This document shows positions 40,363 to 48,935 of a DNA stretch of 64,000 bases, in pieces (position 1 is the first letter of the stretch; the number at the start of each line of letters is the position of its first letter). The position numbers were made by a program, and so were the translations under genes. Source of the DNA: Thermosynechococcus sp. NK55a (GTDB taxonomy: Bacteria > Cyanobacteriota > Cyanobacteriia > Thermosynechococcales > Thermosynechococcaceae); NCBI RefSeq assembly GCF_000505665.1, contig NC_023033.1:248001-312000 (forward strand), given 5' to 3'. Under the pieces are notes generated by a model. The model did no database searches. It was not told the DNA's origin and saw only the letters and a program-made list of their open reading frames with translations.

Positions 40363-42687
40363 ATGACCACCCTTGCCCAAAGTTGTTCCCCACAGTCTGA
40401 GATACCTGCCCGCCCTATCACCACAGAAACCGTTCACTATCAGGTTGTGCATTGGATTAGGGGTCGCTTTCGGATTCGTATTCCTCGGTTGGGCTTTGAT
40501 GTTGAATATGGGGAAAGGCTGCTTTACATTGTTGGCAGTTTACCCGCGGTGACAACGGCGCGCATTAACCCCCCGGCTTGCTCCCTTGTGGTGGAATATA
40601 GTCCCAAGCTTTTTGGAGAAGCCCTAGCAACGATTCAGGGGCAAATTTTTGAATCGATTCAAGTGGCGGCCAAGCCAGACCTTCCCGCCTTTAGCACTGA
40701 GAAAGCCACCCCTGCGGCGGCAGCGCACCAAATTAACTATTGGGAACGCTTGGGCTTACCAGCTCTTGGCTTGGGTTTGAGTGTGGCCTCCCTAATGGGG
40801 ATACCGATTCCCGGCTATGTGATTGCTGGTGTGGTGATTGCCGGGGCAATGCCAGTGTTTCAGCGAGCATGGGAAGCGATTCAAGAGGAGAAACAGTTAA
40901 CGATTGACTTCCTCGATGGGTTGGCAATTTTTCTTCATACCCTGCAAGGCCACTATTTTGCTCCCTCCTTTATGCTGGGTTTGATTGAGGGGGGGGAAGT
41001 GATCCGCGACCTCACAGCACGGGGCTCGGAACGGGCAAACCTTGATTTGCTGGACTGTCTGGGCAAAACCGCCTTTGTGGAGAGGGACGGCCTTGAGGTG
41101 GAAGTGGAAGTCAAAGACCTCGTGGAGGGCGATCGCGTTGTTGTCTATCCGGGGGATCAAATTCCCGTTGATGGCATCATTTTGCGGGGCACAGGCCTGA
41201 TTGATCAGTGCAAACTGACGGGCGAGTCAGTACCCGTAACGCGCACTGAGGGGATGGAGGTTTTTGCTTCGACGCTACTGGTGGAGGGTCAATTGGTGAT
41301 CTTGGCGGAGCGGGTGGGCAACAATACCCGTGCGGGTGTGATTGTCAACTTGATGCAGTCGGCACCGGTGCATGACACTCGCATTGAAAACTATGCAGCC
41401 ACTGTCGCCAACCAAATGGTGGTTCCCACGTTGGCTATTGGCGCAGGCGTGGGGGTGCTCTCGGGGGATTTGAATCGGGCGATCGCCCTGCTGACCCTTG
41501 ATCTTGGTACGGGGATTCGCGTCTCTGTGCCCACCACGATTTTGTCGGCCCTTACCTATGCTGCCCAACATGGCGTGCTCATTCGCAGTGGCCGGGCAAT
41601 TGAAAAACTGGCTCAAATCGACACAATTGTTTTTGATAAAACCGGCACCCTGACCCAAGGTCATGCTGGTGTGACGGATATTAAAGTCATGGATCCTCGC
41701 TTCAGCGCCGATGACATCCTTAGTATGGCCGCCAGTGCTGAGCAGGGACTCACCCACCCCGTAGCCGAGGCAATTGTCCGCCATGCCCGCGAAACCCATC
41801 AGCCCCTCTTTGACTGTGAAGACTGGGAATACCGCGTTGGCCTTGGTGTGGCCACAAAAGTGCGGGGTGTCGATCTGCGGGTGGGCAGCCGCCGCATGAT
41901 GGAGCAGGAAAACATTTGCCTGATTGATCTGAATGCCCGCTTCCCTGACCTCGATTCTGGGCGGGCTTCGATTGTCTATGTGGCTGGGGATGGACGTTTG
42001 ATTGGCGTGATTCTCTACAGCGACCCGATCCGCAATGAAAGTCCCGCAGTTATCCGTGAACTCAAGGAGGCAGGCATTATTCCCCATATGCTGACCGGTG
42101 ACATTGGCCGCGTTGCCCATGCGGTGGCCAAAGACTTAGGGATTGCTCCCAATAATATCTACGCCGAAGCCTTCCCAGAAAAGAAAGTGGAGGTGGTGCG
42201 TGCCCTCCATGACAGCGGTAAAGTGGTGGCCTTCTGTGGCGATGGTATCAATGACTCCGCAGCTCTCGCCTATGCAGATGTGTCTATTTCCTTTGCTGGG
42301 GCAACCGATATTGCCCGTGAAACTGCAGATGTGGTCCTCATGGAGGATGATTTGCGGGGACTGACCCTTGCCATTCGCATTGCCAAGCAGGCAATGGAGA
42401 TCGTCTGGCAAAATACGGCGATCGTTGCTATTCCCAATATTGGTGCGCTGCTGTCGGGGATATTCTTTGCCCTTGACCCAATTTTGGCAGTGGTCATTAA
42501 CAATGGCACCGCCATCTTAGCGGAGTTCAATGGGTTGCGGCCCTTGGCAGGTCCCGGTGGCTCGTTGCCCTTACCTGCGGTCAAAGATACGAAGGAATTT
42601 CTCGCCGAATGGGAAGCTACCCACCCGGATCACCCGGTGCAGCATAGGCCGCCGGCAGTCACTGGCTCTCAGGCTGGGTCTTCGTAG
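40363..42687 (+). CDS. P1B-like metal P-type ATPase lacking the CPx motif
   Basis: A 774-residue membrane ATPase. The N-terminal 110 residues resemble an HMA2-type domain without the metal-binding CxxC. Core motifs are TGES (from Thr286), DKTGTLT with phosphorylated Asp425, the P1B-specific His-Pro (GLTHPVAEA, near His465) and GDGINDSAAL. The sixth-helix CPC/CPx is replaced by GTGIRVSVPT (residues 382-391), and the C-terminal helices carry ALLSGIFFALDPILAVVINNGT. The transported ion is therefore not predictable. No metal-responsive regulator is adjacent. The 3' end overlaps rluB on the other strand by 29 bases. Confidence 0.8.
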   Translation: MTTLAQSCSPQSEIPARPITTETVHYQVVHWIRGRFRIRIPRLGFDVEYGERLLYIVGSLPAVTTARINPPACSLVVEYSPKLFGEALATIQGQIFESIQVAAKPDLPAFSTEKATPAAAAHQINYWERLGLPALGLGLSVASLMGIPIPGYVIAGVVIAGAMPVFQRAWEAIQEEKQLTIDFLDGLAIFLHTLQGHYFAPSFMLGLIEGGEVIRDLTARGSERANLDLLDCLGKTAFVERDGLEVEVEVKDLVEGDRVVVYPGDQIPVDGIILRGTGLIDQCKLTGESVPVTRTEGMEVFASTLLVEGQLVILAERVGNNTRAGVIVNLMQSAPVHDTRIENYAATVANQMVVPTLAIGAGVGVLSGDLNRAIALLTLDLGTGIRVSVPTTILSALTYAAQHGVLIRSGRAIEKLAQIDTIVFDKTGTLTQGHAGVTDIKVMDPRFSADDILSMAASAEQGLTHPVAEAIVRHARETHQPLFDCEDWEYRVGLGVATKVRGVDLRVGSRRMMEQENICLIDLNARFPDLDSGRASIVYVAGDGRLIGVILYSDPIRNESPAVIRELKEAGIIPHMLTGDIGRVAHAVAKDLGIAPNNIYAEAFPEKKVEVVRALHDSGKVVAFCGDGINDSAALAYADVSISFAGATDIARETADVVLMEDDLRGLTLAIRIAKQAMEIVWQNTAIVAIPNIGALLSGIFFALDPILAVVINNGTAILAEFNGLRPLAGPGGSLPLPAVKDTKEFLAEWEATHPDHPVQHRPPAVTGSQAGSS

Positions 42688-43423
42688 TTGGCTGGGTAGT
42701 TGGCTGGAGGGCGGCCAATTCATGGCGGCTAAGGGGACGAACCGCTCTGGGTCGAAGATTACCTAGGCGAACTGGGCCAATCGCGATCCGTTGCAAGGCC
42801 ACAACAGGATAGCCAAGTTGCTCGGCTACACGGCGAATCTGGCGGTTGCGGCCTTCCTGGAGGATGATTTCCAAAAGGGAGCGATCGCCTTCGGTGCGAA
42901 GCAGCTTAACCGCTGCGGGTAAGGTCATCACACCCTCCAAGGGAATCCCCTCTCGCCATCTTTGCAACGCCTTTTCGGGCGGTTGTCCCTGTACCCAAAC
43001 GCGGTAGGTTTTGGGGATGTGATGGCGGGGATGACTGAGATAGTAGGTGAAGGCCCCATCATTTGTGAGCAGGAGGGCGCCACTGGAGTCAGCATCTAAG
43101 CGACCCACAGGATGCAGCCCCCCCGCGCGCTGATACATTGGGGGCAATAGGTCGAGAACCGTGGTTCGACCTTGGGGATCGTGACAGGTACAGAGCACCC
43201 CCTTGGGTTTATGGAGGAGCAGATAGAGCCGTTGGGGTGGACGGGGCGGGTTCAGGCGCTGTCCTTTGTATTCAATGCAATCACGCTTTGGATCCACTTT
43301 GTCCCCCAATTGGGCCCGCTGACCATTGACAAAGACCTGACCGCTGCGGATGAGGGCTTCCGCATGGCGTCGCGAGGCCACTCCCCAATGGGCAAGGACT
43401 TTTTGTAATCGCTCAGTGGGCAT
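42659..43423 (-). CDS. rluB: Pseudouridine synthase, RsuA/RluB family
   Basis: A 254-residue rRNA pseudouridine synthase: N-terminal S4 RNA-binding domain (LQKVLAHWGVASRRHAEALI, 5-45) and a catalytic domain with the active-site Asp in GRLDADSSGALLLTNDG, then EGRNRQIRRV. The C terminus ends in QPTTQPTTKTQ, encoded by an exact 12-bp tandem duplication (42684-42707). The target is probably 23S rRNA by similarity to RluB, but RsuA-type specificity cannot be excluded. Confidence 0.9.
   Translation of the reverse strand: MPTERLQKVLAHWGVASRRHAEALIRSGQVFVNGQRAQLGDKVDPKRDCIEYKGQRLNPPRPPQRLYLLLHKPKGVLCTCHDPQGRTTVLDLLPPMYQRAGGLHPVGRLDADSSGALLLTNDGAFTYYLSHPRHHIPKTYRVWVQGQPPEKALQRWREGIPLEGVMTLPAAVKLLRTEGDRSLLEIILQEGRNRQIRRVAEQLGYPVVALQRIAIGPVRLGNLRPRAVRPLSRHELAALQPTTQPTTKTQPESQ
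42684..42707. repeat. 12-bp tandem duplication at the 3' end of rluB
   Basis: GTAGTTGGCTGG occurs twice head to tail, inside the 3' end of rluB and just beyond the stop codon of the P-type ATPase on the other strand. It encodes the repeated QPTT. Confidence 0.85.
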
Positions 43424-43571
43424 AGGGGGTAGAGTTGCTCTCTAGGTTTCGGTGGTACTTTTGAGGGGAATCTCTATGGCAGATGGTTGCCCGGCAGTTG
43501 CCAATGCCGCAGCAAACTTGATAGAAAAGAACTGTTTAATCCTTACCTAATTACTTACCGTGAGGAGTTCT

Positions 43572-43715
43572 ATGAAATCTCTTTACAAGCTTGCTGCTTT
43601 GATCTTGATTTTAGTTGGTTTTTCTACCACACTAGTGGCCTGCGGGGGCGGCGGTGGTACGACTAATAACCAAGCACCGACGGAGTCTCCTAGTCCACAA
43701 AAGCCAGGGCAGTAG
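43572..43715 (+). CDS. Tiny lipoprotein, 47 residues
   Basis: A short gene, MKSLYKLAALILILVG then FSTTLVAC, with a clear lipobox LVAC (Cys24) preceded by a basic start and a hydrophobic stretch. After lipidation the mature peptide is only 24 residues: CGGGGG, then a Thr/Pro/Ser-rich tail (PTESPSPQKPGQ). GAGGAG at 43562-43567 is a good ribosome-binding site. The family is not recognised; it resembles small entericidin-like or spacer lipoproteins only in layout. It stands alone between rluB and an ABC exporter. Confidence 0.7.
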   Translation: MKSLYKLAALILILVGFSTTLVACGGGGGTTNNQAPTESPSPQKPGQ

Positions 43716-43754
43716 TTCCCTTTAACCCTTACTAGCATATTGACGACACCAACT

Positions 43755-43794
43755 GGGGTAGCCGATTTACTTTGGATGTAGTGGTCGGCTCCCC
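43755..43794. terminator. Hairpin between converging genes
   Basis: GGGG-T-AGCCGA (43755-43765) pairs with TCGGCT-CCCC (43785-43794), a ten-base-pair stem with one bulge and a loop of 19 bases. It lies between the lipoprotein gene and the converging ABC exporter. There is no U tract on either side, so termination is only suggested. Confidence 0.35.
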
Positions 43795-45563
43795 TAGGCG
43801 AGGGAGCTTTCCAGTTGATACTGCTCCCAAAGGAATTGATACAGTCCCTCGGTGGCCACGAGTTCATTGTGGGTTCCCTGTTGAACAATCCGCCCTTTGT
43901 CCATGACAAGAATGCGATCGCAGGTTGCTGCTGCTGATAGTTGATGGGAAATAAACAGCACGGTACGCGTGCGCCGTTGTTCCCGTAGCGCCCGCAAGAT
44001 TTGGCTGGCGGTTTGGTTATCAACACTGGCAAGGGCGTCATCTAAAACAAGGATGGGCGCTTCTACCAGCAGAGCACGGGCTAAGGCGGTTCGCTGTCGC
44101 TGTCCCCCCGAGAGGGTAATGCCCCGCTCCCCCACTAGGGTTTCGTACTGCTGGGGAAAGTTGCGAATTTCGTTGTGAATTTGGGCTTGGCTGGCAGCAG
44201 CAATGACCTTGAGTTCGGTGGCGTCAGGTTCGCCATAGCGAATGTTGTTTTTGATGGTGGTGCTAAAGAGAAAGCTTTCTTGGGGCACGTAGGCGATCGC
44301 CCCCCGCAGATCGGCAAGGCGCAACCGTGTAATGTCAATGCCATCAAGGAAAATTTGATTGGGGGCAATCTCTAGCAAACGAGGCAGGGCACTGGCCAAG
44401 GTGGATTTGCCACAGCCAATGGGGCCAACGATCGCTACCATTTCCCCCGCTTGAATTTCAAAACTGAGGTGATTGAGAGCGGGGGTGCTGCGATTCGGGT
44501 AGGTAAAGGTCAAGTCCTGACAACAGAGGTGTCCCTGAACGCGATCGCGGGGGAGGGCAATGGCAGCGGGGTCATCCTTAATGCGCGGTTCGACACTCAA
44601 AATCGCTTCAATACGGTCAATGCTCACCTCCCCCCGCTGGTAGGTGGTAATCGTAAAGCCCAATAGCGCCGTCGGGAAAATTAGCCGCTCAATGTACAGC
44701 AACAGGGCAATAAAATCCCCCACTTGAATTGTATGAGCAGCAATCATGCGGCTGCCAAACCACAGGAGAATCAATAGGCTAAAGCTGACCATCCCCCCCA
44801 AAAGCGGAAAGAGAATGTTGCGGGTTTTGGCCAGTACCAAGTTATTGCGGAGTAGGTCTTGATTTAACTGGTGAAATTGGCGCTGCTCGTTGGTTTCTTG
44901 GCCATAGATTTTAATGAGGGCAATGCCACTCATGTCCTCTTGGATGAGCTCGCTCAGTTCCGAGAGGCTTTGTTGCACCTCTAGCTGCTCTGCCCGCAGG
45001 CGATCGCTAAAACTTTGGACAATAAAGAGAACTGCTGGATAGACGGCGATCGCCCCTAAACTCAACCCCGGATGAATTGCCAGCATCACCGGCAGCGTCA
45101 TACCATAGGCAAAGACTGTGTTGGCGGCACTCAAAAGAGCAAAGCCCACGAGCCGCCGAATGTTATCCACATCACTGGTGGCACGGCTAATGAGATCCCC
45201 AGGGGTGTTTTCCGCAAAGTAACTGGGTTCTAAACGCAGGAGATGGTCAAAGAGCCGTTGCTTGAGGTCAAATTCCACCAATCGTCCGGCACCAAAGATC
45301 CACAGGCGCGAGGCCATGCGAATCAGCCACATCAAGGAGGCTAAGCCAATCAGCAGCAGGGCATAGAACACCACCCGTTGAAAGTCAAACTTGGTCTGCA
45401 ACTCATCAACGGCAGTGCCGATCAGTAGGGGCAAATAGGTCCCTAGGAGGTTGACAATGAAAAGCGCTGCAATGCCCCCCCAGATTTTTGTTTGGTGAGG
45501 ACGCAGATAGGCCAGCAGGCGACGAAAACGGCCAGAGCGGCCAGCTTTAGGAAGAGTAACCAT
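43794..45563 (-). CDS. ABC exporter, fused membrane and ATPase domains (MsbA-like)
   Basis: A 589-residue half transporter. The N-terminal 320 residues hold six membrane helices. The ATPase domain has Walker A GPIGCGKST, Q-loop YVPQESFLFS, signature LSGGQRQR and Walker B ILVLDDALASVD. It would work as a homodimer, exporting lipid, peptide or drug. MsbA-like, BmrA-like and heterodimeric multidrug types look alike at this level, and no neighbour indicates the substrate. Confidence 0.9.
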   Translation of the reverse strand: MVTLPKAGRSGRFRRLLAYLRPHQTKIWGGIAALFIVNLLGTYLPLLIGTAVDELQTKFDFQRVVFYALLLIGLASLMWLIRMASRLWIFGAGRLVEFDLKQRLFDHLLRLEPSYFAENTPGDLISRATSDVDNIRRLVGFALLSAANTVFAYGMTLPVMLAIHPGLSLGAIAVYPAVLFIVQSFSDRLRAEQLEVQQSLSELSELIQEDMSGIALIKIYGQETNEQRQFHQLNQDLLRNNLVLAKTRNILFPLLGGMVSFSLLILLWFGSRMIAAHTIQVGDFIALLLYIERLIFPTALLGFTITTYQRGEVSIDRIEAILSVEPRIKDDPAAIALPRDRVQGHLCCQDLTFTYPNRSTPALNHLSFEIQAGEMVAIVGPIGCGKSTLASALPRLLEIAPNQIFLDGIDITRLRLADLRGAIAYVPQESFLFSTTIKNNIRYGEPDATELKVIAAASQAQIHNEIRNFPQQYETLVGERGITLSGGQRQRTALARALLVEAPILVLDDALASVDNQTASQILRALREQRRTRTVLFISHQLSAAATCDRILVMDKGRIVQQGTHNELVATEGLYQFLWEQYQLESSLA

Positions 45564-45590
45564 ATCCTCAACCTAACAGATATTGCCCCC

Positions 45591-45944
45591 CTAGGGGGTA
45601 GCGCTTTCAAGAAACTGGTTGAGGTCTTCCACAAGACGATTGAGTTCTGCCTCAGTCATTAAGCGCATGCGCTGATCGCGTACCGTCAAAAGAACTTTAG
45701 CAGCGTAGGGGTTTGGCCAGATATTCGGATTACAAAACACTTCAAGAAAGACTTCGCCAACGTGCTGGTATTCCATCGCCGCTTGCGCGGCCAAAGGCGT
45801 ACCGCTGGCTTTGGCTCTGGCGATCGCCCGCATCCGTTCCATTAAGGCTTGAATCTCTTGGCGTAGAGCCTCTGCCGCTGGGCGCGAAAAGCAAAAACTT
45901 ACCGAGCCTTCTACCAAGTTAACCCGCATCCACTGCTCGCTCAT
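45591..45944 (-). CDS. Conserved hypothetical soluble protein
   Basis: A 117-residue acidic, helical protein that I cannot place in a named family. It has a long helix (RPAAEALRQEIQALMERMRAIARAKA), a central VGEVFLEVFCNPNIWPNPYAAKVLLTVRD segment rich in aromatic residues, and a C-terminal helix (EAELNRLVEDLNQFLE). No signal peptide or membrane helix is seen. The start MSEQW at 45944 was preferred to one six codons upstream. It precedes the ABC exporter by 27 bases on the same strand. Confidence 0.65.
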   Translation of the reverse strand: MSEQWMRVNLVEGSVSFCFSRPAAEALRQEIQALMERMRAIARAKASGTPLAAQAAMEYQHVGEVFLEVFCNPNIWPNPYAAKVLLTVRDQRMRLMTEAELNRLVEDLNQFLESATP

Positions 45945-45962
45945 GGCTCTGGCTGAACACAC

Positions 45963-45982
45963 TTGCTGTCATTTGCTGTCAT
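45963..45982. repeat. 10-bp tandem duplication
   Basis: TTGCTGTCAT is perfectly duplicated in the short spacer between the hypothetical protein and the YkgJ-type gene. Confidence 0.85.
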
Positions 45983-45998
45983 TATAGAGGGCAGTGTC

Positions 45999-46388
45999 TC
46001 AGTGACAAGGTGGGGGATCTGCTTGGGGAGAATCTACGCTACGCCCGACTAGATATTCATAGCGCAGCAGTTCAAAACTCCGTTCACCGTAGCGATCGCA
46101 AATGTGTTCACAGCAACACTGAACCGCAAACTCATCCAGTTCCGCCGGTAGGATGCCGTACAAGTCCTCAAAAACCTCTGGGGTGACGCGGCAAAAGCGG
46201 GGGCGATTCTCATAGATACGACAGCGGCGGCTCAGGGGTTCAAAGTGAATACACCAGCCATCGGCACCAATGAGGGATTGGTAGAGGGCAAATTCCGCGT
46301 CATTGAGAATAGTGGGCACCTCTGGGCGATCGCTCAAGTCAAGGTAACAGCAGGCCCCACACCCTTGCATACACTGCCACTTTTTCAT
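45999..46388 (-). CDS. YkgJ-family cysteine cluster protein
   Basis: A 129-residue protein of the YkgJ/CxxCxxCC family, thought to bind zinc or an Fe-S cluster. Cysteines are in MQGCGACC, GWCIHF, RRCRIYENRPRFCR and a late QCCCEHIC cluster. The start MKKWQC at 46388 is four bases after the RNB nuclease stop. The upstream extension in the same frame overlaps that gene and lacks homology. Function is not established. Confidence 0.82.
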   Translation of the reverse strand: MKKWQCMQGCGACCYLDLSDRPEVPTILNDAEFALYQSLIGADGWCIHFEPLSRRCRIYENRPRFCRVTPEVFEDLYGILPAELDEFAVQCCCEHICDRYGERSFELLRYEYLVGRSVDSPQADPPPCH

Positions 46389-46392
46389 GCTT

Positions 46393-48423
46393 TTAGGATA
46401 ATGCAACGGTTTCTGCGGGCATTGGTGTCTCAGCAGGCACCTCCTCCAGCCAAATTTGATCACTGCGGGGATCCACACGACTGACGCGCACCAGCACACA
46501 CTCTCCCAACTTGGCCTGCCGTTGAAAGCGCATTGCCAGTTCCACCGCCAAATCCTCCAACAGAACCAGCCCCAGCCCCTCCTCAGGACGCAACCAACGC
46601 AGTAAAATGCCCCGCCACACCTCTTCGCGATGCCGCCGCAGATACTCTAAGCACCAATAGCGGTTGGTTTGCCGCTCCACAAGGGAAGACTCCTGAAGGG
46701 AAGACACCAGCCCCAGGAGAATTTCATTCAGTTGCTCGGGTGTTAGGGGTGGGGTTTCCCCCCGCAGGTGGGCTTTAATCTGACGGTGTGCCAGCAGATC
46801 CGTGTAGCGGCGAATGGGGGACGTCACTTGGCAGTAGGCATCAAGGCCAAGGCTCGCATGGGGATTGGGTTGGGTACCCATTTCACTGCGGGGCATACAG
46901 CGGCGAATGGCACAGTCGCGCACTATTCCAGCGGGTAGTTGCAGCAATTCCTCCTCTGAGGGCAGTTCTGGCGGCGCTTGACTGCGAAAGGGCAGGGGGA
47001 TGCCCTCACGGGCGCCAAAATGGGCAGCCACTTCACCGGCAAGAATCATCATTTCTGCCACGAGCTGGCGGGCGGGTGAATCATGGAGGGGCGAGATTTC
47101 CACCTCTTCACCAGCCACTTTAATGTTTGGTTCAGGGATGTGGATGCGAATCGCTCCCCGTTGCCGTCGCCACTCACTGCGCCGCTGTCCCCATTGGGCG
47201 ATCGCCAGCAGATCCGCTTCTCCAGTTACCCCTTGCTCCAAAATCATGTCCACATCGTCATAGCTAAGGCGATAGGTGGGACGAATCCAACTGGGGCAAA
47301 TTTCGTACTCTAAAACCTCGCCACTCTCAGCCAAAAGAATGCCAAAACTCAGGGCGCAACAGGTTTGTCCCGCAACCAAACTCATCGGGCCTGTGGCCAA
47401 CTCGGTGGGAAACATGGGAATCATCCCCGTCGGCAGATAGACTGTTGTGGCGCGGCGGCGAGCCTCCTGATCTAAAACATCATCCACCATCACCCAGCGG
47501 CTGGGATCGGCAATGTGAATCCAGAGCTTTTGGCGATCGCCCAGGACCTCTAGGCTAAGGCCATCGTCAATTTCTTGGGTGCTTTCATCGTCAATCGTAT
47601 AGACCTTGAGATGGGTGAGATCGCGGCGCAGGGGAGCGTCAATGTCCGTGGGGGGTGAGGTCAGGCGTTCATGGGCCACAGCAAGTACCTTGGCAGAAAA
47701 TTCAACATCAATTTGACTCCGGCGCAGGAAGAGATTTTCGTGCTCCGACCAAAGGCCGAGATCCACCAGCAGTTGGAATGCCCCTAGGGGTTGAGTAGGA
47801 CGCTTTAACTCACTGAGGAGATCAATGGCAGCTTGGTGTTGGGCACTGGATTCAATGGCTATAGCATAACGTTCTAACTGTTCCAGGCGCCTGCGATCGC
47901 TGGCCGACCACTCCACAGCTTCGCCCCTAAGGGCTTGAGCTAAATGTTCGCGAAAGCTGACTTCCTCCGCCAGGCGTTGGGCTTCCCGCTGGCTTTGATG
48001 TTTGAGTTCTGCCACTTGAGCCGCTGGCCGAGGCTCGTAGGTTTCTCCCTTGAGCTTGAAATAGAAGCGATCCTCGCTGAGAAGATAGTAGGCGGCATAG
48101 CAGGCCACCGCCGATCGCTCCGAAAAAAGCAGCTCGGCTAAATCCGCCGGTGTAATGGTGCGGTTTTCCTCGCGGATAATTTCCCAAGCCACTTCTAAAC
48201 TGTCGGCATCCAAGAGGGGCTGCACCTGCTGCCAAAATGTGGGAATCTCTTGGGGGCGAAACCGCTCTTCGGGCACCGTAAATGTGAGTTGGCGCGGATG
48301 GATGGTGTGGGCTTGCAGATGCTGATCAATGGCAATCCAATGCTTTTTACCTTCGGGGCGATCGATGACCGCCAAGCGACGCTGGTTATTGACCCGAAAT
48401 TCAATGAGGGTGCCTTTCTCCAC
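46393..48423 (-). CDS. RNase II/R-family exoribonuclease
   Basis: A 676-residue nuclease with a central RNB domain (about 265-560). The catalytic metal ligands are in DDESTQEIDDGLSLE, and the downstream CQVTSPIRRYTDLLAHRQIKAHL motif is diagnostic. A C-terminal S1-like domain (ECVLVRVSRVDPRSDQIWLEE) binds RNA; the N-terminal cold-shock domains of classic RNase II/R are poorly defined here. It degrades RNA 3' to 5'. It is probably co-transcribed with the YkgJ-type gene. Confidence 0.9.
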   Translation of the reverse strand: MEKGTLIEFRVNNQRRLAVIDRPEGKKHWIAIDQHLQAHTIHPRQLTFTVPEERFRPQEIPTFWQQVQPLLDADSLEVAWEIIREENRTITPADLAELLFSERSAVACYAAYYLLSEDRFYFKLKGETYEPRPAAQVAELKHQSQREAQRLAEEVSFREHLAQALRGEAVEWSASDRRRLEQLERYAIAIESSAQHQAAIDLLSELKRPTQPLGAFQLLVDLGLWSEHENLFLRRSQIDVEFSAKVLAVAHERLTSPPTDIDAPLRRDLTHLKVYTIDDESTQEIDDGLSLEVLGDRQKLWIHIADPSRWVMVDDVLDQEARRRATTVYLPTGMIPMFPTELATGPMSLVAGQTCCALSFGILLAESGEVLEYEICPSWIRPTYRLSYDDVDMILEQGVTGEADLLAIAQWGQRRSEWRRQRGAIRIHIPEPNIKVAGEEVEISPLHDSPARQLVAEMMILAGEVAAHFGAREGIPLPFRSQAPPELPSEEELLQLPAGIVRDCAIRRCMPRSEMGTQPNPHASLGLDAYCQVTSPIRRYTDLLAHRQIKAHLRGETPPLTPEQLNEILLGLVSSLQESSLVERQTNRYWCLEYLRRHREEVWRGILLRWLRPEEGLGLVLLEDLAVELAMRFQRQAKLGECVLVRVSRVDPRSDQIWLEEVPAETPMPAETVALS

Positions 48424-48461
48424 GGCTGCCGTGCTGTACTGTAATCCGACAATTATAAAGT

Positions 48462-48884
48462 TTATTGCCTCTGACTGAGCAGCAGAGGATAGCCACAGTA
48501 GCGTTCCAATAAAACAATAGCCACAATGTCGTCAATGGGGCGGGGGGGCACGCGCAACCCCTTGGGAATGAGCCGTTGCCAACTGCGGGGTGGAAAGAGT
48601 TGCCAATAGCGATCGCGGGCCTCTAGGGTACTATTGCGCTCATCCACTGGAATAATTTCCACAGCTAAAGCTGCTTGCAGTTGCTGCTGCCACCGGCGGG
48701 AGGTGGTTTGATTGCCTATAATCACCTGTTCAAAGGGGTAGGCTTGGTGCCACTGCTGCACACAGGCGATCGCGCGATCGCTGGCCACCACTTCATGGCG
48801 CACCACTTCTTGACCAAGGGCAAGGGCTAGACCGCACTTGTCTTGCCCCGGATCAAACCCCAAAAAATACTTAGTGCGACCCAT
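48462..48884 (-). CDS. YqgF/RuvX-like nuclease
   Basis: A 140-residue RNase H-fold protein: FLGFDPGQDKCGLALA holds the first catalytic Asp, VIIGNQTTSRRW the second strand, IIPVDERNSTLEARDRYW the central acidic residue, and RPIDDIVAIVLLERY the last Asp. YqgF proteins process the 5' end of 16S rRNA precursor or act on Holliday-like junctions. The start MGRTKY at 48884 was chosen. The divergent gene begins only 51 bases away, so both promoters share that spacer or overlap the genes. Confidence 0.82.
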   Translation of the reverse strand: MGRTKYFLGFDPGQDKCGLALALGQEVVRHEVVASDRAIACVQQWHQAYPFEQVIIGNQTTSRRWQQQLQAALAVEIIPVDERNSTLEARDRYWQLFPPRSWQRLIPKGLRVPPRPIDDIVAIVLLERYCGYPLLLSQRQ

Positions 48885-48935
48885 TTTTATCATTTGCTAG
48901 AGTGGAAGGGTTATGGAATTGGGAGCGATCGCCCT

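Noticed and set aside
41275-42120. A 281-codon open frame opposite the P-type ATPase
   Set aside because: It mirrors the conserved ATPase codons on the other strand; no independent evidence.
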